Part shown: positions 46,055 through 57,086 of the stretch, piece by piece
Numbering within the stretch: position 1 is the stretch's first letter
Layout: each line of letters opens with the position of its first letter
Assembly: GCA_007258455.2 (NCBI GenBank)
Contig: VDFB02018424.1
Location: 1 to 64,000, forward strand
Length of the DNA: 64,000 nt
Direction: 5' to 3'
Origin: Sequoia sempervirens
Taxonomy: Eukaryota; Streptophyta; Pinopsida; Cupressales; Cupressaceae
Position numbers and translations under genes: made by a program
The notes under the pieces: generated by a model
Databases searched by the model: none
Seen by the model: only the letters and a program-made list of their open reading frames with translations
Told to the model about the DNA's origin: nothing

Positions 46055-48560
46055 TGTAACATACCAACCCTCAATGAAGTAAACATTTCTATATTTACAC
46101 CTTACGAGTAAATAAACTAAGTAACAAGTCATTGCAATAATTTTTTTCTTTCTATTGAGAATATACGAACAAGATGCCGTATCAATTTATATTAAAGATT
46201 CCATTTCATTACAATAACTTCACAAGTTACACCAATATAAGAATACATACATTTACATACATAGTTCCAATGAGCTTTAGAACAAATAGTTGTAAGACTG
46301 TTCAGGATCCTTCCTTTCAAATCTTGGTTCTTCCGTTACTTGCTATGGATAAGCATCACTCAAGCACTTTTCCACCAACCGCAGACTCTTAATGCGTCCC
46401 CCGCTCATCTATCATTTGATAGATGGCCCTTCCCTTCGATGAAGAGATTGGTAGAGTAACCGATAATGACAACTAATTGAGCATAGTGTTGCGTCCTACA
46501 TAACTAGAACTTGTAATCCCACAATCTCGAACTAGCATGTAATACTGTATCATGGTGAACTGACAGTGTAGTCTCGGTAGTCACACAATCCATAGTGGAG
46601 TCTCATACATTCACATGACTTTGATCAAAGTTTACATTCAGTATTCCCATTGAGAGTCATCTATCACATTCACTATTCAAGGCTGATTTGACTTAGGGCT
46701 ATCTTAAACTACACATAGGTATAGTCCTTCAATGGATATTTTGTCACCCCAGATTAACCTATCACCATTTTATTCTATTTGGAATAATCCTATTTAACAA
46801 GTACACAAGCTCCCCCCCATACTAGATTAACTATCCTAGGAGTTAACACAAGCTTTCCTAGTTAAATCTATAACCTAGCTAAGTGTATCTCAAGTGCCTC
46901 TTGTATTCAATCATGCCTAGTATTTAATATCTATGATATACACCAAACTCCTACTATGGAGTATTTACAAGTACAACATAAAAACATCATAAAAGCTTCA
47001 CTTTCCTTTTCAAAGACACTCTAATACCTCTAATGCACACATCAGAAAAGACATTTCAAGCAATCATGGAAAACATATCATTTCAAAGTAAATAACAAAA
47101 AAGAAGAGATCCTCATGCCTGTTATCGCTTATCCAAATTAATGACAACAATGCAGCCCTCTCCAACAACAGTTAGCTTGATAATCAACTTTCTCAAGAAT
47201 GTCACAAATAATTTCCACCTCACAAGTTGATAGCTTACTCCTCTCAAACAACAGTGTTTCTTCTCAACACAATAGAACACTCACTATTTCTCACTCACAA
47301 TATAGGACAATTTTGGTTGGAAATAACACAAAAAATAATGAACTGCAAAAGATGTGTAATCTCTTGGGAAAAGAATGTGTCCTCACAAATGAAATGGCTC
47401 AGCTATTTATAGAGCAGTCTAGCAACCTCATGGCCTACTTTTTAGGCATGTAAAAGGATAACAAGCTCTATGCAGAGCAACACATGAAACTCAACAATAA
47501 GGTGGCAATCAAATAAGATTAGATTCAGTAAAACCCCCTACAAATCGACCTGCATCCATGACAACTATCCAAAGACTTATTCGAAATGCACATGGAGAAT
47601 TTGAATTATACTCCAGCAAAGGCATCTATAGAAAATTGTTTCAAGAGGTGGCGCCAAAGCCTCTATTTCTTTATCAAGTTGGCATGGTTTCTTATGGAGA
47701 GAAATAGTCAACATTAAATCTATAACACTTAGCACTCATCGACTGAATTTAAGGAAAGAGTCAATTTAAACATTTAAAGATGTTGTACAAAGTCAAAGTT
47801 TCTCTTTATCACAACGTTGACTAAGTCTAAGCTTGCATCAATGATAGACAACAGTTTAAAATGCATTCATATGTTTTCACATACTTGACATGGTAAGTGG
47901 AACTTGGCTTCACTACATAGTCGTGAGCATTTCTTTCGGCCTCTCAAAACATAGTCTTAAATGACTATAATCGACCTCAAAACTTGCCATTTACATAGCC
48001 TTATAAATTGCTGCTTGGATCTAGTTGATGTTTATTCCATGTATCTCAGTCATGTTGACTTTATCTTACATGTTTAAGCGACACCTTATCATTAATTTTA
48101 CTAAGTATTTGCAGTGTTGCCACAATTCATTCCTATACATGCTATATAAGTGCCTTGCTTCTAGAACACAGGCTACATTCTCCTTCAATGCTTATGTGTT
48201 GTTCAAGATAGCCCACCCATTGGATTTGTATCCACTCAAAGGTTGGATATTGGCTCATAGTTCATGTGCAGGTATATCGTGTGCCCCCTTTCACTGTTGC
48301 ATCTATGCATATAATAAACTATTTTTTCTCTCTTACCTTATGCGTTGGAAGCACTCTATAGTAACAACTTATATGATAGTCGTGGTATACAGTCTAAGAA
48401 TCAAGCATAAATTCTTATTCAAACATTTTGAAAGTTCTAACGCTTTTATCGTTGTGCACTACCAATATATCTCTCACAGTTTTAACTTAGAGAGCTAAAC
48501 AATATCATGGGCTATGCCATTCTATGTGCCCCATGCATTATCCTAGACAATAGCATTTAT
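46055..48560 (-). repeat. LTR, family of 13.6 kb
   Basis: It starts TGTAACATACC next to the primer site. Homology with 13580-15430 is clear in ordered blocks (see that entry). A good TATA box faces the minus strand, CTATAAATAG at 47404-47413. The outer end is not resolved; the sequence becomes AT microsatellite at about 48570, as the other copy does at 15790. The plus-strand frame 48025-48498 (157 codons) lies inside and has no recognisable domain. Confidence 0.55.
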
Positions 48561-48569
48561 AAGATGTTT

Positions 48570-49120
48570 AACAAATATTATATATATATATATTATAATG
48601 CGTCTCATTATAATATGCATATATAATTATATATATATTTTTATTAACAAAACCTTATATTCTATAAATAATAAATTCTTACAAATATATACAATGTATC
48701 ATATATGTATAATTGAACGATGATATATATATATATATATATATTATCCATATATTATATTAAGTACATATGTATATTTATTTGCAAACATATGCAATAT
48801 ATATATTAGCTTCGTTAAAGCATCATTTGATAATCGAATGATTATGACCTATTGATTATATTCACACGCACACACATATACATATAGTTGTTTCCTCGTG
48901 TATGTACCTTTGTGAGTATTCCTACTTATATACATGTGCATTTTCCAATGCTTACATACACTGGTTAATGTAGGTATATACTTATACATATAAACATTTT
49001 ACATCAATTTGTATCGATGGAAAGCTCTAGATACGTAAACCTCAAACACATAGTAGCAGCATAATGGTTATAAATATATACATTTATATATGCACCTATA
49101 TATATGCATGTCAATAAATA
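48570..49120. repeat. AT-rich microsatellite region
   Basis: There are several TATATA runs (48579-48598, 48725-48745) and CACACACATATACATATA-like stretches. No gene. Confidence 0.85.
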
Positions 49121-49958
49121 GCATTAATGCTATACCGCATGTCAATATATATGAATGAGGACCAGGACAAGAGTAGTAATAAGGAATTAGCTAGTGTTGT
49201 TAAGGAAAAGATTGGCAAGGAGTTAGCTTCTCCTGTTAAGTTCTTTGTTACCTATCATCTATTATGAATAAATGAATAGAAAGAGAACAAAGCTTACATA
49301 CCAAACTTTTATAGAAATGCATTATAGGTGAAAGATTAATGTCATATTGGATGGTGACTCTGTTGCCCAATGGACTTGGATTGGTCTTCATCTGAGATTC
49401 TGGAGTTCTATGCTCTCTGTGGCAGAGGGCAGTCTCTAATTAGAGCCAGTGTTAGCCCTATTCTTTGCCATGGAAATTTTTGAACTTTCACCTTGATTTT
49501 TAACCCCGTTGAAGCATAATTTTAGCATGAGGACAACAACATATTTATGGATGTGTGGTTGACATATCATGCTTAAATTCAGACTTAAAGTTGTTGCAAA
49601 GAAGGGTTGTTTTCAGAGGATGTAGACCATCATCTTTGTGTTGACAGTGGATAAACTCAATCAATCTCATATTTAAAGTTGTTTTTCTTTAGCCCATGCT
49701 TTAAAAGATGTCGGATATTCTTAAAGTTCATAGCTTCTAAAGTGTCGAAAGTTTGTGAAAATACCGAACTAAACAAAGTTGAAGTTAAATAGTTCTCAAA
49801 AAGGTCGGTTGCCTGACTCTCTTCATAGTTGGTGTTTCAAAGGTTCCAAAACTCCAAAAGGGCGCGAATTCAACGTTTTGAAGTTAGTAAAATCCCCGAC
49901 TCCATGACATGACAAAGAGAAGATATTTGTCCAGAACCGTGGCATGCTAGTCTCCAAT
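49121..49958. other. No supported gene
   Basis: This is mixed sequence upstream of the PPR fragment. Some plus-strand reading may be eroded coding DNA, but no motif can be named. Confidence 0.4.
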
Positions 49959-49989
49959 GTTTGAAGCTAAGGTCTTTGTCAGATATTAT

Positions 49990-50345
49990 GGATGGAAATG
50001 CTATGATAGAAAAGTATGCAAAATGTGGAGGCATAGACAAAGCTCACACGTTGTTTAACAGGTTTGCCTTAGAGGATGTGGTTCCCCAAAAATGAATGAT
50101 TGCATTATATGCACAAAATGAATATGTTGAAAAGGCTTTAGAAACTTTCTTATGAACACCATTTGTAGGTGTAAAGTCAGATTTTGCTGCCTTGTCGAGT
50201 CCCTCCCATTTTGTGCCCATCAAAGTGAAATGAAATAGAAATTTCAATTAAATTTATATTTGCACTGATGGACGTTGCTGCTCAATGTGGACACATTAAC
50301 AAGGCCGTGATATTGTTTGACAAAATTCTTCATTACCATGCCATA
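49990..50345 (+). pseudogene. Pentatricopeptide-repeat (PPR) protein fragment
   Basis: PPR proteins are helical-hairpin RNA-binding proteins of plant organelles. Here NAMIEKYAKCGGIDKAHTLF and NRFALEDVV match a classic plant PPR unit (nAliemYaKCG.i.kA..lFd.m..rdvv). A TGA follows where Trp is expected, then MIALYAQNEYVEKALETF, another stop, and GVKSDFAALSS. After a frame change, DVAAQCGHINKAVILFDKIL forms the next unit. About three repeats are visible, of the 10-20 a full protein has. The upstream part is not readable. The fragment ends abruptly at about 50345, where cellulose synthase sequence begins. Confidence 0.75.
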
Positions 50346-50346
50346 T

Positions 50347-51175
50347 AAAGGAGAAATTCCCAAGATTGAGGAAGGACTTAATGGATTCGATGAAGACAAA
50401 GCATTGTTGATGTCATAGATAGATTTTGAGAAGAGTTTTTGACAGTCATCTGCCTTTATTCAATCCACTCTAATGGACAACAGTGGTGTTCCACACACTG
50501 CAGATCTTGTTGAAATGTTGAAAGAAGCTATGCATGTCATCAATTGTTGTTATGAAGATAAAGCTAAATGGGGAAAAGAGCTTGGATGGATCTATGGATC
50601 AATGACAAAGGATATTTTGACTGGCTTCAAGACACATTGCCAAGGATGGAGGTCAATTTACTTTATGCCCGAACTTCTTGCATTTAAGGGATTTGATCCT
50701 ATCAATCTATCAGATCAGGTCTTGCGTTGGGCTTTGGGGTCAGTGGAAATTTTCTTTAGCAACCATTGCCCACTCTGGTATATGGATATGAAGGAGGCCG
50801 TCTAAAATGGCTTGAAATACTTACTTATATCAACACAATTATCTACTCAGTAACATCCCTTCCACTCCTTGCCTACTGTACCTTACCGACCATTTGTTTT
50901 CTCACTGGAAAATTCATAATGCCTTCGATTAGTTTATTTGCAAGCTTTCTTTTTCTTCATATCTCTGTTCTTGGAAATTTTCATCATTGGTATTTTGGAG
51001 ATAAGGTGGAGTGGAATGAGTATTGAGGAATGATGGAGGAATGAGCAATTTTGGGTTATTGGAGGTGTTTTTGTACATCTGTTTGCAGTTATTCATGGTC
51101 TTCCTAGAGGTGTTGGCGGGTATTGATACAAATTTCATAGTCACTGCTAGGGCATCAAATGATGGTGAATGGGAA
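50347..51175 (+). pseudogene. CesA-like: Cellulose synthase (CesA) fragment
   Basis: CesA is the plasma-membrane glycosyltransferase family 2 enzyme that makes cellulose from UDP-glucose. The readable order is IEEGLNGFDEDKALLMS, stop (TAG 50416, Gln expected), IDFEKSF, stop (TGA 50440), [80 protein letters not shown]. The QxxRW motif is intact (QVLRW). The catalytic TED motif reads TKD. After frame changes near 50800 and 50970 come [32 protein letters not shown] and [19 protein letters not shown]. The N-terminal half and the last membrane helices are absent. No intron interrupts the roughly 830 bp, so a retrocopy or a large-exon fragment are both possible. Confidence 0.85.
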
Positions 51176-53102
51176 CTAAATCACAGTGGTTCAATTACCT
51201 AGAAAGCAATTTAAGAACTCTATAACAATGTATGCCTTGGTGATGTATAGCTGTAAAAAGGATGAAAGTTTCCAAATAGTGAGATGTCTTTTCCTCCAAG
51301 TGTTTGCCAAGGACTTGCTAGAGTACAACGTTTGTTGAAGAAACTTATTCCAAACTTGGAGAAGACATAGAAGTTCAACTATTAGATACTAGAACATTGG
51401 ATGACATTAACAAGTGAATAATTACTGCTAATTATAGCACAAATTAAAGTTTCATTGCAGAATGGAACATTACATATGGTAAAATTGCGTAAACATGTGA
51501 AAGTGGGGGCCACTTTGCTAACATGAATAGAATCAAGAAATGAAAGGTCACAAAAGGATCAAATGTCACTATTGAAAGGCCAAAATATTTCAAAAATGGA
51601 ACACAAAAAGCTCTATGAAACAGTTATGGAAAAGAAAGAGGCAATTTATCTTGCAATGTATTTTCAAGAAACAGTTACTCCTGAGAAGATGGAAAAAGAG
51701 GATTTTATTTTCTTATCGAGAAGAAATTTCGGAAAACTGAAAAGCCTCATCAGGAGAAGATTATAAATTTGATTTCTCTCATTGTAAAGGGGATCTTCTT
51801 TTTCAACTATTCGGGGAATAAGGGAGCAACATATTTTTCTTTTCTGCACAGTTTCTTTGTATAGGGAGATGAGTCTGTGAATTCATATTTTAAGCATTGG
51901 GAAATAAAAGAGACATTGTTGAATCTTTGCATTTATTAATGTCCTCTTTAAATTGCAGATGAACTTTGAGTCATTGTAGTTGTTCTTCAATGTTTATTCT
52001 GTTATATTGAACTGTGTATGTGTTATTCTTGAAGCTTTGAATTCAGAATATCTTCTGTTGGAAAGAGGTCTTTGTTCATTATTATCTTGAGTGTCATTTG
52101 GGTGTGGAATAGGTGGACTTTGTATCATTTATTTGCATCCTTTCCATTTCAAGTTAAAGTCATCACATCTATTTCATGGTTATGGGTAAATGTCAGTTAG
52201 CCTTTTCTTCTTTCTAGTGAAAAGCATACCCAGTCTTTATTTATTACATGTCAATCAAAGGTAGCCACACCTTGTAAAACAAGCAAGAGCACTTGCAAAT
52301 AGCAATTGCAAGTGACTCAACTGTTGGTCAAGCTATCATTCGTTTGGGTCAAGGAGTATAAATTTGAAGTGACAAATCTGTCAACCAACAGTATGCCACC
52401 AAGGCAAGTGACAACGAATTCTTCAAGGCACAAATAATTCTTTCTCTGAGCCTTGTGCCCATGTTTGACTTACATATGTGACTCAAAAATTATTATCTTT
52501 TTACAATATTGAATTCATTTTTAAATGCATTCCTCCAATGATCCCAATAAACCACGTGTTAGCTAAATTGTGACCCTTTTAATATTAAATATGTTTTCCC
52601 AAATGTGCCATAGACATTAATTTATTTGCAATGTTGCACACACCAATTCACTAAGACAATATTGAGCTCTCCTAAAGCATGGTGCCCTACATAGAAATGA
52701 AACACTTGAATTTACAAATTATAAAATATTAGAACTATGCAAGGTATGCATAACACCTTTCCTAGCATAAGGGACCCTAGTATAAAATTTGAAAGTTTGA
52801 CAAGAAAAAATATTAGAATGATAACTATGTTTAGAAGAAACATGAATAAATTTTAACTCTAATAATCACATCTATGTTATTATAGAGAAGCACAAAATGA
52901 TCTTTGGGATATACTAATTATATATTGTGTTGGTTCCCAAAACTATATGCTTGCAACCCAAAGGATTGCACACAAGACCTAAACCAAGGGATGCATGTTG
53001 ACCTAAGTACAAGGGGTGAGACCCATGTTCAATCCATAAGTAATAATGGACCAACGAATAAGAGTGAGCTACTCCTCTACACTTTTTGGTAGTACTAGAC
53101 CA
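51176..53102. other. No supported gene; one short unrecognised frame
   Basis: The plus-strand frame 51563-51766 (67 codons, very rich in Lys and Glu, with KMEHKKLYETVMEKKEAIYL) might be another gene fragment downstream of CesA, but I do not recognise it. 51780-52150 is T-rich and UTR-like, with one acceptor-like TTTAAATTGCAG. The remainder holds nothing identifiable. Confidence 0.4.
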
Positions 53103-53107
53103 AAGAG
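53103..53107. repeat. Target-site duplication AAGAG (left copy)
   Basis: AAGAG precedes the left LTR (TGATTTG...) and recurs at 58853-58857, right after the right LTR (...ATCA). It fixes the element boundaries. Confidence 0.85.
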
Positions 53108-54023
53108 TGATTTGTAGGTCTACAATTCAAATGTATTTAACCTTAATTACAATTATTCCCGATCCAGATAGAATTGTGTGACTGTGTTGTTTAACCATTG
53201 AAATTACCTAGACTATGTTCATTTTTACATAAATTAATAAAATTACTAATTACTAAAATGTTGTAATTAGAAATCAAATACTAAATTTAAAAATAAACTA
53301 AAATGAAATTAAAGAGAATGTAAGATAGAAGATAGAAGAAGAACGAGACAAAGATAGAAAGATCAGACACAGGTTGATAATGGAGTTCATCCTTCAAAGG
53401 ACTAAGTCTTTGGGTCCACTTCTCAATGTTGGACCACTTTCATTAATATCACCAAGCACCTGAAGATGCCTTCTTACAATATTCAAGCTTCAAAACCTGC
53501 ACAAAATTCCTCACAATCTCTCACACTTTTACAAATTTGGTGTATAATAACACCTTGTAATTCTTCTCCTCTAAAAATTCTCACACTAGAATTATTTCTC
53601 CAAGTAAACCGATTAATTCCCAAGCCAAAACATCCCCTTTTTATACATGAATTTTTCCATTTATGTGTAAAACTATAAGTTTTACAAATCAAATAATATC
53701 CCCCTATTTATGCAAAAATTTCACAATATCCCCTTATTACAAAAATTCATATCTCCTTGTTAAAAAGGAGAGGCCCTTATTAATTTGGACTTTACAAATA
53801 ATTACAATCCTCATAAAAATTAATAAATTAACCCCTTAAAATTTAAAATATTGTGAGCCCTTAATTCAATAGTATTCAGGCTTTAGGAGGTTATGATTTG
53901 TTGTAATTATATTTAATATTAGGGAGGGGGGTGGAGGGGCTTGGCTAGGCCCGAGCCCTCCTTTTACTCCAAACCTTCCATTTAGTCTTCATCAAATATG
54001 AAGCCCTCTGAAAATATCTCGCA

Positions 54024-54100
54024 CCAAAGGCTTAGCACATTGGTAGATAGCATGAGTGGGTAGGCAGGGGTCAGCAGTTCAAATCTTACCCCTCTTAAAT
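54024..54100 (+). other. tRNA-like segment 1 in the left LTR
   Basis: CTTAGCACATTGGTAGATAG resembles a tRNA D-arm/A box and GGGTCAGCAGTTCAAATCTT a T-arm/B box with the TTCAAAT loop. Copy in the right LTR at 58019-58098. It cannot fold into a complete cloverleaf by eye, so it is SINE- or tRNA-derived rather than a working tRNA gene. Confidence 0.45.
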
Positions 54101-54146
54101 CACATTTAGACTTCTTTAAATAAAGCATGCTATAAATAGTTTCATG

Positions 54147-54226
54147 AGGATATTGCATGGTGTAGTGGTGCAACGCACTTCTTGTAATGTGGAGGTTGAG
54201 GAATCAAATCCCCTAACCAATATTTT
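54147..54226 (+). other. tRNA-like segment 2 (tRNA-Thr-like) in the left LTR
   Basis: The A-box-like TGGTGTAGTGG, an anticodon-loop-like CTTGTAA (UGU, Thr) and the T-arm GAGGAATCAAATCCCC occur in tRNA order and spacing. In the right LTR (58141-58220) the T-arm is a perfect 5-bp stem, GGGGG-TTCAAAT-CCCCC. Anticodon-stem pairing is poor and no clear acceptor stem is seen, so this is a decayed tRNA or SINE head, not a functional tRNA. Confidence 0.5.
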
Positions 54227-54858
54227 AGCAAAAGTTTAAACCACCCTTGCAGGAGCTAAACACGATTGCCACATGGCACCTTTCTATTTGCACACACAAT
54301 GACACGTGTCACATTGTGATTGGTGAATGCCACATCATCGATGTCTCATCATCCTATGGATGTCGCGTCACCTTGCTAACTGTACCTACCACATCATCAC
54401 ATAGCCTGCCATCTGTTTGCATCTAATGCTGCCACATCACCACTGCATTGCCACATGTCATTGGTATGACCTGCCACATGTCGCCATCAGGAGCTGCCAC
54501 AATGTCTATACGGATTGTCAACTTTTTGCCTGTTTGATTGAAACTTCTGAATGTGATACCTTTCGCATACAACGTTCATTTTTGAAACCGAATATAGTTC
54601 CAAAATCAGTGCGATGAGAACTACAACTCGGTGTTTTTTTTGCCTCTTTTCGAGACAATCAATTTTCCACCTTTTCCTTGGTCCCCTGATTTGCCTGTTT
54701 GACCAGACCTTTAACTATGCATAACTTTTGTATATAGACTCCTTTTGAGCCTGTTCAAGTTACGTCAGGACCGTGATGATGAGCTCTGCACAATGATGCT
54801 GGTTTCGTGAGATTACAAGACTGTGAATTTTTCAAGTTTTTTGGATCCGCCTATATCA

Positions 54859-54872
54859 TTCCTCCCCATTGA
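54859..54872 (-). promoter_or_regulatory. Polypurine tract of the gag-protease element
   Basis: On the minus strand CAATGGGGAGGAA lies immediately before the 3' LTR (TGATATAGG). This is the expected plus-strand primer for reverse transcription. Confidence 0.7.
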
Positions 54873-54901
54873 GAAGATTTTGGACCTCCAAAAGTTAATT
54901 T

Positions 54902-56977
54902 TTATGTACAATTTGAGCTAGGGAAATGTTGCCCCACTTTTCCAGTATCATTTGTCCTTATTGAAGTTTTGAACATCTGGCCCATTAGAAACACAAAGAA
55001 ATATGAGATAGCTTTGTTGATACAATCAATTGCATGTTCATCAATATTCATTGTCACATTCATCATCCACATATAAATAACTAGCAGAATAACAAGCAAC
55101 AGTATTGAATACACTGATGTGAAGGAAATAGTATCAACATTTTGAATCTCTTGAATAGGAACATTATTAGAAAATAAAACATTCAAACCCTTTTTTACCA
55201 CCTCTGGCTAAAGACCTGAATCTGCTTGCAACTAATCCTCACATTGTGTTGTCTGTGACACCTTATCATGATTCAAATCTTCATAATTAGTATCACTAGC
55301 TATTACAGACATGAGGGTTAAAGTATTGCTTGCATTTACAATCATCTTCAAATGCCCTATGTTTACAACAGATTTGTCATTCTTCATGTGATGAGCTCTA
55401 ACATTGAATTCAATTCCATCTTTAAACAAATGATACCTATTATGTTCCCTTTAGAAAATGGCTTTTATGTCATACAAATAAGGACTGCCTAGAACCATCC
55501 CACAAATGTCAAGCAGAATAACATCCAACTCTACCTCATCAACAAACTTGGATGTGATTGCAAATTGGAGTTTGCATTGCTTTGACACATGTAGCCAAGC
55601 ATTATCATGCACCCAACCCAATGGATATGGTTTAGGATGAGGAGATGTTTTTAATCCCAATTGCTTAACAACTTGTTCAAAGATTAGATTCACTTGTGAT
55701 CCACTATCTATGAGTGTATCAATCTTGCTTTGTTTTGCAATAGCCCTTATATAAAACAAGTCATTCCTTTTACTTTCAACAGGTACTTCATTATAGCTTA
55801 GAGAAGGAGCATGAGAACTAGTACTCACAATAGGAGTATTAGCTTTGATACCCACAATTGAAATCTTGGTTTCATCATCAAATCATAATCTAAGATCCTA
55901 CACAATAGTTGCGGTCTTCTGCTTACCCTTTCGATTCTTGAACCACTTTGGCTTTTGATTGGGATGCAGTTTCCAACATGTTGCATCTTCGTGCCCTTTC
56001 TTCTTGCAATGTGAGCAATAAGGCTTCTCGTCCTCTTTCTTTACAGTAGTTGTTCTTTGTGATTTCTCCTTCCCTTTCTTGCTTCCTTTGTGCTTACTTG
56101 AGTTCATCAACAAATTGTCATGGCTATTCCTTGAGCTTGTTTCCAAATGGATAGCTTGCACACTAACTTCATCAATGTTAGTTGGATTAAACATAAGTAT
56201 GGTATGTTTCAAACTCTCATGCAATCCACCTATGTACTTTAACAAAGTTTCTTGTGTGTACAATGGAATGCCCAAAATTAAAGCCCTCTTCCTAAACTCC
56301 TATGTATATTCCTGTACACTTTGTCCTTTCTCTTGTCTTAATGATTGCCAATTCATTACTTATTTTTGCATATGCCCTAATGGATAGAGTTGTTTCTTTA
56401 ATGAAGCTATAAACTCAAACCAAGAAGAAATAATTTTACCATATCAGCTTAGATCTTCTTGAGTTATGCTCTCCCACCAGATTAAAGTTGTGCCTCCTAG
56501 GCGAAGAGTGGATAGTTGGATTTTTTGAGAATCCTCTATAAACTTCTGAATTCTACAATAAACTTCGATTTGTTTTATCCAATTATCAAGTTTTTCTACA
56601 TCTATTTCTCCATTATAAGTTGGCAATTCAAATTTAACATATAGTTTTAACAAAGATGTATTAGTTTGCACAAGTTGTTTCTTTTTAGAAGAGTTAGATG
56701 AAGAAGAAGAGGATGAAGAAGATGAAGAGGATGGAGATGGAGGTTCAAGAGGGTCACGACCACCTACTACTCCTTTACCTTTGTCTTCTTTCTACAAGGA
56801 TTCAACTTCCTCCTTCTTTCTAGCCTTGCCTTCATTTCTCTTTTTCCATTCTTGCCTCTCTTGGAAAAGAACTTCCACCATTGACTTTATCTTGAGAAAA
56901 GCTTGTTGAAAATTTTTCTTATCGAGCTCTATAGAACTTTGTTCAACTACTATCTTTGACGTGGAAATTTCCTTCAT
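54902..56977 (-). pseudogene. gag-pro: gag-protease polyprotein with C-terminal membrane segment, stop-riddled
   Basis: The start is the ATG at 56977 (MKEISTSKIV), about 95 bp after the primer site. One frame runs 692 codons to 54902 with at least nine internal stops and no frameshift. Order: charged coiled-coil leader (residues 1-60), Ser tract (about 80-95), Gag core (about 103-178: VKFELPTYNGEIDVEKLDNW, LSTLRLGGTTLIWWESI), VMNWQSLRQEKGQSVQEYT, a Lys-rich part, zinc knuckle CSHCKKKGHEDATC (CX2CX4HX4C, about residue 320), retropepsin TLIDSGSQVNLI with GMVLGSPYLYD, then the usual post-protease linker YHLFKDGIEFNVRAH. Where reverse transcriptase should begin, a unique tail follows: VYSILLLVILLVIYMWMM (one membrane helix), a second hydrophobic stretch AISYFFVFLMGQMF, and the end. 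Gag packages RNA; the protease would mature Gag. Confidence 0.8.
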
Positions 56978-57071
56978 TTTTTGATCTCTAGATTGAATTC
57001 TTCCAGTGCACCTTCTCCTTTTTTCAGTTTCAGCCTAGTTAACCTTCACTTTTGCAATTTCCTGTTAAGAA

Positions 57072-57083
57072 GCTCTGATACCA
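57072..57083 (-). promoter_or_regulatory. Primer-binding site (initiator tRNA-Met)
   Basis: Minus-strand TGGTATCAGAGC is the textbook 12-base match to plant initiator tRNA-Met, three bases from the LTR end at 57087. Confidence 0.9.
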
Positions 57084-57086
57084 CTT

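Larger units (their letters stand above)
53108..54858 (-). repeat. 3' LTR of the gag-protease element
   Basis: It is 1751 bp, TGAT to ATCA, aligned along its length with 57087-58852, with scattered substitutions and small indels (for example 57787-57800 has no counterpart here). It holds two tRNA-like segments and a cluster of CCACAT words at 54260-54510. Frames within it (53466-53678, 54417-54617) recur in the other LTR only as damaged versions and are not genes. Confidence 0.85.

Noticed and set aside
50044..50247. Minus-strand 67-codon frame opposite the PPR fragment
   Set aside because: It is the antisense shadow of a recognisable PPR coding frame.
53466..53692. Frames on both strands within the left LTR
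   Set aside because: The same sequence in the right LTR (57450-57635) is an LTR duplicate; LTR sequence explains both.
54147..54226. Functional tRNA-Thr gene
   Set aside because: A/B-box words and an anticodon-like loop are present, but the anticodon stem pairs poorly and no acceptor stem is seen; kept only as a tRNA-like segment.
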